Part shown: piece by piece, positions 30,323 through 41,830 of the stretch
How the letters are laid out: every line of letters starts with the position of its first letter
Position numbering within the stretch: the first letter of the stretch is position 1
Source: Pseudoxanthomonas sp. z9
Lineage (GTDB): Bacteria; Pseudomonadota; Gammaproteobacteria; Xanthomonadales; Xanthomonadaceae
Direction: 5' to 3'
Assembly (NCBI RefSeq): GCF_006542425.1
Contig: NZ_VFID01000004.1
Location: forward strand, 248,001-312,000
Length of the DNA: 64,000 nucleotides
Translations under genes and position numbers: made by a program
Notes under the pieces: generated by a model
Told to the model about the DNA's origin: nothing
Databases searched by the model: none
What the model saw: the letters and a program-made list of their open reading frames with translations, nothing else

Positions 30323-31090
30323 GTGAAAATAAGATTTTTTTACAGATTTCTCCTTCCCGTCGCCATGGTTATTCTCACGAACGCGTGCGGTGGCGACATG
30401 GTCGAAACAAATGCAGATGGCGCCATCAAAAACAAGGACGCCGTCCAGACATCTCCTGCCACTCCAACCAGGGGAAACTCAGAGCCCACCGCCACTTCGG
30501 ACAGTAATCGTCCGGGATCGGACGATTCTCTTAAGCATCCATTTCCGGAGATACCTCGAAACCGGAACGATCTCGACTTTGAAGACGACCCGTTCGGGCC
30601 AACAAGCGCAGCGGAGCAGCACTGGCTCGACGCCCATGGATTTCCCAACGCAAGACAGTGGGAGACCTACTCAACCACTTCCGAATATCTGCTCGAACGA
30701 GCCGCAAACTCAGGCGACGCCGTAGCAAAAACCATGTTGGATACACGTCGTCTCCCCGTGGATCCAGATGCAAAAACGAGGCTGTTCTTTGCCGGCGCGG
30801 AAGGAAACATATTTGCACTCAATAGCCTTGCTTCCTATATGGCCGGCAGCAAGGACGGCGACCTGCAAGTGGGCTATTCCCTTTCTCGCGTGGCGGAGAT
30901 GCGGGGTGACACCCGTATCGCGATGGCCCGCGACGTCATGATGCCGCGAAGCCTGAACGAAATCGAGAGAATGCAGGCGGAGGCTGACGCGTTAAGAATG
31001 AACCATCAACTGGATGGCATCTATCGAGACAAGCACGGCTCTCCACCCCCGCCTGTCGTTCGCAGGCCCGTGATTGAGCTCGAAAACTGA
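30323..31090 (+). CDS. Putative lipoprotein with Sel1-like repeats, unrecognised
   Basis: The 255-residue product begins MKIRFFYRFLLPVAMVILTNAC. This is a signal sequence with a Cys at residue 22 in an imperfect lipobox (TNAC), then a Ser/Thr/Pro-rich linker. A folded region contains two helix-turn-helix units resembling Sel1 repeats (YLLERAANSGDAVAKTML and RLFFAGAEGNIFALNSLASYM). The GTG start is supported by AGGA 8 bases upstream; the frame is open to 30245 but that N-terminus is not signal-like. It is codirectional with the next gene, 12 bases away. GC is clearly lower than the surroundings. Function unknown. Confidence 0.7.
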   Translation: MKIRFFYRFLLPVAMVILTNACGGDMVETNADGAIKNKDAVQTSPATPTRGNSEPTATSDSNRPGSDDSLKHPFPEIPRNRNDLDFEDDPFGPTSAAEQHWLDAHGFPNARQWETYSTTSEYLLERAANSGDAVAKTMLDTRRLPVDPDAKTRLFFAGAEGNIFALNSLASYMAGSKDGDLQVGYSLSRVAEMRGDTRIAMARDVMMPRSLNEIERMQAEADALRMNHQLDGIYRDKHGSPPPPVVRRPVIELEN

Positions 31091-31102
31091 AAGGGTGCAA
31101 GG

Positions 31103-31573
31103 ATGAAAAGGAAGACCTTTCTTGGCATTTTCTTAATGCTTGGCGCTAGTGTTGGACTAGCGTGCTCCACGAATGCCATGCCGCCATTGGGTGTTATCAA
31201 GGTTAGCGCCTTCTCGATTGCCAAAGAAATCCGGTCAGGCGGGACCAAAGGTGCGTTGCATAGAGCATTCCTTAAATCGCTGGACAAGAGGGCTGAAACC
31301 CTACTAGGCACAAGCGTCTGGCAGGACAATGGATGGAAAGGTCATGTCACCTACTCCACACCAGTTGGTGGCATGTACCTTGTCTACATGGAGAAGGAAT
31401 GTGGGCGGAAAGCAGCAGACAAGCCGACACAACCGCCGACATCTTCCAACGGTGGGAGCGGCGGCGGCGGGGGAGCAGGTGGTACAGGGGGCGGCAGTCT
31501 AATAGGGGGTGGCTGCTACGGAAACTGTGGAAAAAAGCCTACTGTCGATGTGGGTGATATCCAACCAATATGA
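31103..31573 (+). CDS. Secreted Gly-rich hypothetical protein
   Basis: The 156-residue product has a signal peptide (MKRKTFLGIFLMLGASVGLA, cleavage probably near STNA), a mixed domain of about 80 residues (TSVWQDNGWKGHVTYSTPVG, MYLVYMEKECGRK), and a Pro/Ser linker. A Gly tract (SNGGSGGGGGAGGTGGG) and a C-terminal GGCYGNCGKKPTVDVGDIQP follow; the C-terminal Cys pair could form a disulphide. AAAGGG lies 7 bases upstream of the ATG. Its sampled GC (55% over 31141-31200) is low. I do not recognise the family. It probably forms an operon with the lipoprotein gene. Confidence 0.65.
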   Translation: MKRKTFLGIFLMLGASVGLACSTNAMPPLGVIKVSAFSIAKEIRSGGTKGALHRAFLKSLDKRAETLLGTSVWQDNGWKGHVTYSTPVGGMYLVYMEKECGRKAADKPTQPPTSSNGGSGGGGGAGGTGGGSLIGGGCYGNCGKKPTVDVGDIQPI

Positions 31574-31594
31574 GGTCCACGGACTGCTCACTCG

Positions 31595-32065
31595 TCACGC
31601 GCGATGGTACGGATGATTCGCCAGCATCGCCGCCGCCCGATAGATCTGCTCGGCCACCACCAGTCGCACCAGCATGTGCGGCAGGGTCAGCGGGCTCAGT
31701 GACCACTTCTCGTGCGCGGCGGCCAGCACGTCGGCGGCGTGGCCTTCCGGACCGCCGATCAGGAAGGCAAGATCCCGCCCCTGCCCGCGCCAGTGCTCCA
31801 GGCGTTGCGCGAGTTGTTCGGAGGAATACGGTTTTCCGGTGACTTCCAGCGCCACGATGTGGGCGTTCTTCGGGATTGCCGCCAACACCCGCTTGCCCTC
31901 GTCCTCGATGGCGCGCTGCGGATCCCGGCCCTTGCCGCGCAGGCCGGGCTCGATTTCCACCAGTTCGAACGGCAGCCAGTGCGACAGGCGTTTCTGGTAT
32001 TCGGCAAAGCCCTGCGCCACCCAGGCCGGGGCGCGCTCGCCGGTGGCGATCAACCTGCTCTTCAT
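31595..32065 (-). CDS. rlmH: RlmH, 23S rRNA pseudouridine-1915 N3-methyltransferase
   Basis: SPOUT-class methyltransferase acting on Psi1915 in helix 69 of 23S rRNA in assembled 70S ribosomes. At 156 residues it matches E. coli RlmH (155). Motifs are the N-terminal MKSRLIATGER (MKLxxVAxG in others), DLAFLIGGPEGHA (SAM-binding knot) and SLSPLTLPHMLVRLVVAEQIYRA. The frame is open upstream for 17 codons, but the ATG at 32065 gives the standard N-terminus. It is normally next to rsfS; here phoX on the opposite strand separates them. Confidence 0.95.
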   Translation of the reverse strand: MKSRLIATGERAPAWVAQGFAEYQKRLSHWLPFELVEIEPGLRGKGRDPQRAIEDEGKRVLAAIPKNAHIVALEVTGKPYSSEQLAQRLEHWRGQGRDLAFLIGGPEGHAADVLAAAHEKWSLSPLTLPHMLVRLVVAEQIYRAAAMLANHPYHRA

Positions 32066-32109
32066 CCCGCAATGATACCGGCGCCACGCTTTCGCCGGGC
32101 CGGATGCAA

Positions 32110-32138
32110 GCGTCATGCCTTTGTCATCCGACGGTTAC
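32110..32138 (+). promoter_or_regulatory. Candidate Pho box upstream of phoX
   Basis: Three direct heptamers at exact 11-base spacing: GCGTCAT (32110), TTGTCAT (32121) and CGGTTAC (32132). The first two form an 18-base box resembling the PhoB consensus CTGTCAT-N4-CTGTCAT. It ends 43 bases before the phoX start and lies in the 116-base divergent gap with rlmH. Confidence 0.6.
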
Positions 32139-32181
32139 ACGGAGTGCCTAGCGTCACCAGCTCCCCGCCAGCTGGAGTCGC

Positions 32182-33741
32182 ATGATGACCGTCTTCGATC
32201 CTGCCCGCCGCAACGTCCTCAAAGGCAGCGCCGCCGCCATGGCGATGGGCGCCATGGGCAGCCTGGGCGCGCTGTACTCGCGCCAGGCCCTCGCCGCCAC
32301 CGAATCGGTGCGCCTGTCCCCCGTTCCCAGCCGCTACGGAACGATCGCCCCGGTCGCGGACCGCACCACCGGCCTGCCGCTGCTGCAGTTGCCGCGCGGC
32401 TTCAGCTATCGCTCGTTCGGCTGGAGCGGCGACCGGATGGATGACGGGCAACCTTGCCCGGATCGCCATGACGGCATGGCCGTGGTCGCCACCCGGCTGG
32501 CGCGACGCGGCCGTGGCCACGGGCATGGCCGGGGTCATGGACATGGCCACGGCGGCCTGGAATACGTGCTCATCCGCAATCACGAACGCGGCGCTGGCGT
32601 GCCCATCCGCGCGCCAGGCATGTACGACACCGGTACCGTCGACGGCAGCCAGGTCGCCGGCGGCGGCACCACCACGCTGACCTATCGCGTTGGCGATGGC
32701 TGGAACGCGCTGGAACCCAGCCTGGGCGGCACCCTGGTCAATTGCGCCGGTGGCCTGACCCCGTGGGGCACCTGGCTGAGCTGCGAGGAAATCAAGACCG
32801 ACGCCACCTCCAGCGCCGGCCGGAAGCATGGCTACGTGTTCGAGGTGGATCCGGACAACGAACGCACCAGCGGGCGTCCACTGTTCGGCCTGGGTCGTTT
32901 CAGCCACGAAGCGGTGGCGGTGGATCCGCGCACCGGCATCGTCTACCTGACCGAGGACGACCGCAACAAGGCTGGCCTGTACCGCTTCATTCCCAATGAT
33001 CGCCGCGGCCGCAACGGCTCGCTGGAAAACGGGGGGCGCCTGCAGGCGGCGCGGGTGCGTGGCAAGCGCAACGCCGACCTCACCGTGGCGACCATCGGCG
33101 ACCGCTACCAGCTGGAATGGGTCGACGTGCCGGAACCGGATCTGGACACCATCGCCGCTCCCGCGGGCTTTCCCGACATCTCCGCGGGCGAGACGCTCAG
33201 CGGCCCGTTCGCCCAGGCCTGGAGCGACGGCGCGCTGCGCATGAGCCGTGGCGAGGGCATCTGGTACAGCTACGGGAAGATGTTCATCGTCGACACCAGC
33301 ACCGGCGTCGACGAGCGCGGCCGCAAGGGCCGCGGCAACGGCGCGGTATGGGTGCTGGATCTGTTCACCCAGCAGTTGAAGGCACTGTTCGTCAGCGGCC
33401 ACCAGCTCGCCGCACACAATCCCGACAACATCACGGTCAGCGCACGTGGCGGCGTGGTGCTGTGCGAGGACGGTGGCGAAAGCCCGGACGAGTACGGGCC
33501 GGGTGCGCGCCTGATTGGCCTGACCCGCGCGGGCGAATCGTTCTACCTGTGCAAGAACAACGTGCAGTTGACCTCGACCGAGATTGCCAACGCCGGCAAG
33601 ACCATCGCCGAGGGCGACTATCGCGACACCGAGTTCTGCGGCGCGTGCTGGGACCCGTTGTCGCGCACCCTGTTCGTCAACATCCAGACCCCGGGCATCA
33701 CCTTCGCGATCACCGGGCCGTGGGAGCGCGGACCGCTGTAG
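32182..33741 (+). CDS. phoX: PhoX-type (DUF839) alkaline phosphatase, Tat-exported
   Basis: The 519-residue protein has a twin-arginine signal (ARRNVLKGSAAAMAM) and the PhoX/DUF839 signatures NCAGGLTPWGTWLSCEE (iron-ligand Cys region), HGYVFEVDP, GRFSHEAVAVDPRTGIVYLTEDD and EFCGACWDPLSRTLFVNIQ. PhoX enzymes are calcium/iron phosphomonoesterases that fold before export and release phosphate in the periplasm. GGAG lies upstream; ATG 32182 or 32185 are both possible. Residues 109-125 are an unusual His-Gly-Arg tract. The Pho-box-like repeats upstream suggest PhoB control. Exact substrate not provable from sequence. Confidence 0.88.
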   Translation: MMTVFDPARRNVLKGSAAAMAMGAMGSLGALYSRQALAATESVRLSPVPSRYGTIAPVADRTTGLPLLQLPRGFSYRSFGWSGDRMDDGQPCPDRHDGMAVVATRLARRGRGHGHGRGHGHGHGGLEYVLIRNHERGAGVPIRAPGMYDTGTVDGSQVAGGGTTTLTYRVGDGWNALEPSLGGTLVNCAGGLTPWGTWLSCEEIKTDATSSAGRKHGYVFEVDPDNERTSGRPLFGLGRFSHEAVAVDPRTGIVYLTEDDRNKAGLYRFIPNDRRGRNGSLENGGRLQAARVRGKRNADLTVATIGDRYQLEWVDVPEPDLDTIAAPAGFPDISAGETLSGPFAQAWSDGALRMSRGEGIWYSYGKMFIVDTSTGVDERGRKGRGNGAVWVLDLFTQQLKALFVSGHQLAAHNPDNITVSARGGVVLCEDGGESPDEYGPGARLIGLTRAGESFYLCKNNVQLTSTEIANAGKTIAEGDYRDTEFCGACWDPLSRTLFVNIQTPGITFAITGPWERGPL

Positions 33742-33765
33742 GGCGTCGCGCGCAGCCTAAAAACG

Positions 33766-33793
33766 ACAACGGCGCCTTTCGGCGCCGTTGTTT
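33766..33793. terminator. Terminator between convergent phoX and rsfS
   Basis: ACAACGGCGCC - TTTC - GGCGCCGTTGT, an 11-bp perfect stem followed by TT and preceded by an A-rich stretch (TAAAAACG). It is suitable for ending phoX and possibly rsfS from the other side. Confidence 0.8.
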
Positions 33794-33814
33794 CATCCGG
33801 CTTCCGCTACCGGC

Positions 33815-34237
33815 CTACAGCCGGTCCTCGGCGCGGGTCTCGACTTCGTCCTGCTCCGGCGGCTGGTCACCCACCGTCCACAGCCGCTCCAGCGCGTAGA
33901 ACTCGCGCACGCGCGGCAGCATGATGTGGACAATCACGTCACCCAGATCCACCAGCACCCACTCGGCTTCGCGCTCGCCTTCCACGCCCAGCGGCATGAC
34001 GTCGAGCTTCTTGGCGAACTTGACCACTTCGTCGGCGATCGACTTGACGTGGCGGGTGGAGGTGCCGGACGCAATCACCAGGAAATCGGCGACGCTGGAC
34101 TTGCCGCGCACATCGATTTCAACGACATCCTTGGCTTTCAGTTCTTCCACCGCCGCGTGCACGTTGGCGAGCAGGACCGGCACGGCCGGCGGGGGGCTGG
34201 GAAGACGGGTCTTGATGACTTGCGCTTGGCTGGACAA
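33815..34237 (-). CDS. rsfS: RsfS, ribosomal silencing factor
   Basis: Binds uL14 on the 50S subunit and blocks subunit joining under nutrient limitation. The 140-residue product has AVEELKAKDVVEIDVRGKSSVADFLVIASGTSTRHVKSIADEV and EWVLVDLGDVIVHIMLPRVREFYALERLW, the RsfS/Iojap signature. There is no ATG in a suitable place. I placed the start at a TTG (encoding M-SSQAQVIKT), which matches my recollection of xanthomonad orthologues; the ribosome binding site is weak (GGAG 11 bases upstream). It lies downstream of nadD, the conserved order. Confidence 0.9.
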   Translation of the reverse strand: MSSQAQVIKTRLPSPPPAVPVLLANVHAAVEELKAKDVVEIDVRGKSSVADFLVIASGTSTRHVKSIADEVVKFAKKLDVMPLGVEGEREAEWVLVDLGDVIVHIMLPRVREFYALERLWTVGDQPPEQDEVETRAEDRL

Positions 34238-34268
34238 AGGTCTGGTGACTCCGGGAACTCGGCGCCGA

Positions 34269-34946
34269 TTATACCGGACCGTCCGCCGCCGCCGACGTGA
34301 AGTAGAGCCGTTCGTCCGCGATATAGGCGGCCACGGCGGGCGGGACCAGGTCTTCCCAGGGCAGGCCTTCGGCGATCCGCCGGCGGACGTCGCTGGCCGA
34401 CTCTGGCTGCAGCGGCTGGTGCAACCGGTGTATCCGTCCCGCCGGAGACTCGCGCAGGTCGCCGGCATTGAGGGTCAAGCGGCCAGCGATCGCGGAGGCG
34501 AGTTCAACCGGCAACTCGCCGTCCAGCGGACTGCCCGGGCGTTCGGCGACCACGAAATGCGCCAGTTCGAACAGTTCCCGCCATGCATGCCAGGTGGGCA
34601 GTCCGACCAGGCTGTCGGCTCCCACCAGCCAGGCAATCGGCGTGCGCGCGCCGAGTTCGCCACGCAATTCGCGCAGGGTGTCCACGGTGTAGGAACGGCG
34701 CTCGGGCTGGCGCAGCGCACGGCGAAGTTCGCGGCGATCGACATGCAGGCCGGCCTCGCCGTCGATGGCCAGTTCCAGCATCCGCGCGCGCTGTGCCGCG
34801 TTGGCGCCCGGGGCTGCGCGATGCGGCGGATCCGCGGCGGGTGTGAGCGCAACCAGGGTGTCGAGTTCGTCGCGGGCCGCTCGCGCAATGGCCAGATGCC
34901 CGTTGTGGACGGGGTCGAAGGTGCCGCCGTAGAAAAGGTGGAGCAT
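34269..34946 (-). CDS. nadD: NadD, nicotinate-nucleotide adenylyltransferase
   Basis: Adenylates nicotinate mononucleotide to deamido-NAD, an essential step of NAD synthesis. The 225-residue product starts MLHLFYGGTFDPVHNGHLAI, with the nucleotidyltransferase motif GGTFDPVHNGH at residues 7-17. It also has WLVGADSLVGLPTWHAW and the C-terminal ESASDVRRRIAEG (variant of ISxTxIR). The frame is open far upstream, but this ATG is unambiguous. Order holA-nadD-rsfS. Confidence 0.95.
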   Translation of the reverse strand: MLHLFYGGTFDPVHNGHLAIARAARDELDTLVALTPAADPPHRAAPGANAAQRARMLELAIDGEAGLHVDRRELRRALRQPERRSYTVDTLRELRGELGARTPIAWLVGADSLVGLPTWHAWRELFELAHFVVAERPGSPLDGELPVELASAIAGRLTLNAGDLRESPAGRIHRLHQPLQPESASDVRRRIAEGLPWEDLVPPAVAAYIADERLYFTSAAADGPV

Positions 34947-35014
34947 GCGGTGTCGGGGCCGTCGCGGAGACCGTGGCAGTGTGCGGGGATCGCCGGCGCG
35001 GGAAAAGATCCGCC

Positions 35015-36046
35015 TCAGGCCACCAGCAGGCGCACCGCGCGCGCCTCCGCCACGGCCAGCAGCAGCCGTTCCATCGCCACCCAGGCGTCGCCCGGCGCGC
35101 GGCCCTTGGCGATGCGGTCGATGCGCGAAGCCTCGGCGACGAAACGCTCCCAGCGTTGCGGCGCGGCGTGCCGTTGCAGCGCCCGCTTGAACGGCGCCTG
35201 CTTGGATTCCCAGATGCCCTGGGATTTCATTTCCGCGGCCAGGTTGCCGCCGGCCGCCTGTACCCGCGCCAGATGCGCGGTGCGCAGCAGTTCCTTGACC
35301 ACCATCGGCATCAGGCCGGCGACCATGTCGCCCTCGGCGCGCAGCCCAGCCAGCATCCGCGACACCTGCGGTCCCTGCCCGGCCAGCATGGCGTCGGTCA
35401 GCCGGAACACGTCGTAGCGCGCGGCGTCGGCCACCAGCGATTGCATGGTTTCCGCCGACAGGCTTCCGCCCTGCGCCAGCAGCGCCAGCTTGTCGATCTC
35501 CTGCGCCGCCGCCAGCAGGTTGCCTTCCACCCGCTCGGCCAGCGCCTGCACCGCGTCGCGGTCGGCCCGCAGTCCACGCGCGCGCAACCGGCTTTCGATC
35601 CAGCCGGGCAACTCGTGCGGCTTGATGGCCCAGGCGACGGCGATCACGCCGATCTGCGCGATCGCGTCGGCCCACTTGCCGTGATGGGCCTTGGACCATT
35701 CTCCGGCGGTGATCAGAAGGACCACATCCGGCGGCGGATTCGCGCAGAACCGGCTGACGACCTCGGCGCCCTCCTTGCCCGGCTTGCCGCTTGGCAGGCG
35801 CACCTCGACCAGGCGCCGCGCGCTGAACAGGCTCGGGGCATTGAAGCTGGCGTCAAGTGCGTCCCAGTCGAAATCGCGCCCGTCGGCGTCGAATACCTCG
35901 CGCTCGCCAATGCCCTGCGCACGCGCCTGCGCGCGCACCGCGTCGGCGGCTTCCAGCACCCGCAGCATTTCCGGCCCGGCAATCAGGTACGCCGGGAGCA
36001 GCGGCTCGTCGGCGCGCGCGGCGATCTGCTCGGGCTTAAGTTCCAT
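35015..36046 (-). CDS. holA: HolA, DNA polymerase III delta subunit
   Basis: Wrench of the clamp loader that opens the beta clamp. The 343-residue product (same length as E. coli HolA) starts MELKPEQIAARADEPLLPAYLIAGPE and contains ADAVRAQAR, the KPHELPGWIESRLRARG linker, EGNLLAAAQEIDKLALL and a helical C-terminal collar domain. It overlaps the 3' end of lptE by 11 bases, supporting co-transcription. Confidence 0.94.
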   Translation of the reverse strand: MELKPEQIAARADEPLLPAYLIAGPEMLRVLEAADAVRAQARAQGIGEREVFDADGRDFDWDALDASFNAPSLFSARRLVEVRLPSGKPGKEGAEVVSRFCANPPPDVVLLITAGEWSKAHHGKWADAIAQIGVIAVAWAIKPHELPGWIESRLRARGLRADRDAVQALAERVEGNLLAAAQEIDKLALLAQGGSLSAETMQSLVADAARYDVFRLTDAMLAGQGPQVSRMLAGLRAEGDMVAGLMPMVVKELLRTAHLARVQAAGGNLAAEMKSQGIWESKQAPFKRALQRHAAPQRWERFVAEASRIDRIAKGRAPGDAWVAMERLLLAVAEARAVRLLVA

Positions 36047-36611
36047 CGGCCGGCTTGACCAACTGGCCGGCGCGCACCACGCCATCGACCCGACGCAGGA
36101 TCGAGGCGGACATCTCGCGGCGCAGTTCGTCGGCCAGGATCTCGCGCTCGGTCGTGGTACCGGTGGCGTTCTCCGGCGGCGACACGTAGTCGCGCGATAG
36201 TTCCACCACCTGCTGCGGTACCAGATCGGTGCCGTCAGCCTTGCGGAACACGAACACGACGGCATAGCGCAGGCTGTACTCCTGGGCGCGGCCCAGCGAG
36301 TCCACCGCGATCGGCAGATCACCCCATCGCTCTGAAACGATGACCAGTTCCGCCTTTTTGGGGACCGTCTCGCCGCTGGCGACGGCAGCCTTCTCCGCCT
36401 CCTGATCCGCCGTCGTGGGTGTATGCGCATCCGCACCAGCCACCTGCAACCCGCGCACCAGCTTGTAGGCCAGATCGCTGTAGGTCGCGGAAGACCGGAC
36501 CAGGACCGGCCCCAGGTCGGAAGGAAGCGCGATACGGCTGCGCAGGTGGAATCCACAGCCGGCCAGCATCAGGGCCAGGGCGGCGGTGGCAAGGAATCGG
36601 GTTCGGATCAT
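36036..36611 (-). CDS. lptE: LptE, LPS-assembly lipoprotein
   Basis: Outer-membrane lipoprotein plug of the LptD translocon that delivers LPS to the cell surface. The 191-residue product has a lipoprotein signal with LAGC (lipid-modified Cys19) followed by GFHLR, the LptE hallmark, and the alpha/beta fold (SLRYAVVFVFRKADG, REILADELRREMSASILRRV). It is preceded by a 331-base repeat-bearing gap after leuS, so it may be transcribed partly from its own promoter. Confidence 0.93.
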   Translation of the reverse strand: MIRTRFLATAALALMLAGCGFHLRSRIALPSDLGPVLVRSSATYSDLAYKLVRGLQVAGADAHTPTTADQEAEKAAVASGETVPKKAELVIVSERWGDLPIAVDSLGRAQEYSLRYAVVFVFRKADGTDLVPQQVVELSRDYVSPPENATGTTTEREILADELRREMSASILRRVDGVVRAGQLVKPADGT

Positions 36612-36942
36612 GGGCGAAGTCTGGACGAGGCCGCGAAAGGCGGCAATAGCCTAGCCGGCCCGCAGGTGAATACGGGTCGGGATTCGGGATGCCGGATGCC
36701 GGATGCCGGGAATCCTGGCCGCTGCCCTCTTGGTCGTCATTCCAGCGAACGCTGGAATCCATTTCCGCGCCGCACCGTGGTGATATGGGGGCTTCACCTT
36801 TGCACGAGAATGGATCCCGGCCTTCGCCGGGACGACAGCGAAGGGGACGGATGCCATGGGGAACCGGAAATCCCCGCAAAGAACGGAACGCGATCAGGGA
36901 CGGACGCGGCGGTCCAGGCCGACGGGCCGCCTCGAAGCCGGT
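36612..36942. repeat. REP-like palindromes and short tandem repeat in the leuS-lptE gap
   Basis: No gene is seen. A palindrome ATTCCAGCG-AA-CGCTGGAAT (36739-36758) and a second stem TCCCGGC-CTTC-GCCGGGA (36815-36832) are bounded by GTCGTC (36734) and GACGAC (36831), forming an inverted pair like the composite REP elements of many proteobacteria. Upstream, the heptamer ATGCCGG is repeated in tandem around 36689-36711. The element sits inside what is otherwise a tight minus-strand gene string. Confidence 0.7.
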
Positions 36943-41005
<4,063 letters not shown>

Positions 41006-41009
41006 CGAT

Positions 41010-41618
41010 TCAGCCAGCCCTGGGCGCGGCCCGCCAGGCGACCCAGCCGGCCCAGGCCATCCAGATCCACCAGATTCCGAAGCCCAGTCGCTGGGCGACG
41101 CCGGCCGGCAGCGTGTCGACCGCGAACAGCACCGCGTACAGCATTCCCACCGCCGCCAGCACGCTGGCGCGGCCAACGCCCCACCAGCCCGCGCGGCCGC
41201 GCAGGCCCAGTGCCAGCAGCAGCGCGCCGGGCACGAACGCGACCCACCACAGCATCCACGCGGTGGCGTGGTAACTGCTGCTGGCGTTGTGCAGATCCTC
41301 CGGATCCAGCGGCAGCAGTCCCAGCGCGACCACGCCCAGCGTGGACAGGAACAGCAACTGCGCGCCGATCCGCACCGGCCAGCCGGCGTCGCGCGGCAGC
41401 TGCTGGCGCAGCGCCAGCATCGCCGCCGACGCCAGCAGCCCTGGCAGCATGAGGCCCAGCAGGTTGAAGGCATTGGCGTGCGGGATGCCCTTGGCACCCA
41501 GCACCGCGATCGGATGGGTCACGTGCGAAAACCCCGGCAGGGCCCATCCGAAACCCACCGCGGCGGCGGCGAACACGACCGCGCCGGCGATGCCGGCCAG
41601 CGGCAGCCAGCGATTCAT
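41010..41618 (-). CDS. DUF998-like integral membrane protein
   Basis: The 202-residue protein has about six membrane helices (for example WLPLAGIAGAVVFAAAAVGFG, ASVLAAVGMLYAVLFAVDTL) with HPIAVLGAKGIPHANAFNLLG and YHATAWMLWWVAFVPGALLL typical of DUF998. Function unknown. The ATG overlaps the stop of the Xre regulator gene (ATGA), fixing the start; a TTG four codons earlier is less likely. It is third gene of the three-gene module. Confidence 0.8.
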   Translation of the reverse strand: MNRWLPLAGIAGAVVFAAAAVGFGWALPGFSHVTHPIAVLGAKGIPHANAFNLLGLMLPGLLASAAMLALRQQLPRDAGWPVRIGAQLLFLSTLGVVALGLLPLDPEDLHNASSSYHATAWMLWWVAFVPGALLLALGLRGRAGWWGVGRASVLAAVGMLYAVLFAVDTLPAGVAQRLGFGIWWIWMAWAGWVAWRAAPRAG

Positions 41619-41830
41619 TGCATTTCCCAACGGAACACCTCTTCAACGCCCATGCCAAACGTCCGCGCGATGCGGAACGCGAGTTCCAGCGACGGCGCAT
41701 AGCGCCCCGCCTCCAGCGCAATGATAGTTTGCCGGGTAACCCCGCAGGCATCGGCCAGCGCCTGCTGGGTCATGTCGCCGCGCTCGGTCCGCAGGCGGCG
41801 GATGTCGTTGGCGATGGGCGTTCCGCTCAC
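41615..41830 (-). CDS. Small Xre-family (YozG-like) transcriptional regulator
   Basis: The 71-residue protein is essentially one Cro/C1-type helix-turn-helix: IANDIRRLRTERGDMTQQALADACGVTRQTIIALEAGRYAPSLELAFRIARTFGMGVEEVF. Such mini-regulators typically sit with one or two membrane-protein genes and repress their own operon. Its start overlaps the stop of the upstream membrane protein by ATGA and its stop overlaps the DUF998 gene likewise, so all three are translationally coupled. A palindrome upstream of the operon is its probable operator. Confidence 0.9.
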   Translation of the reverse strand: MSGTPIANDIRRLRTERGDMTQQALADACGVTRQTIIALEAGRYAPSLELAFRIARTFGMGVEEVFRWEMQ

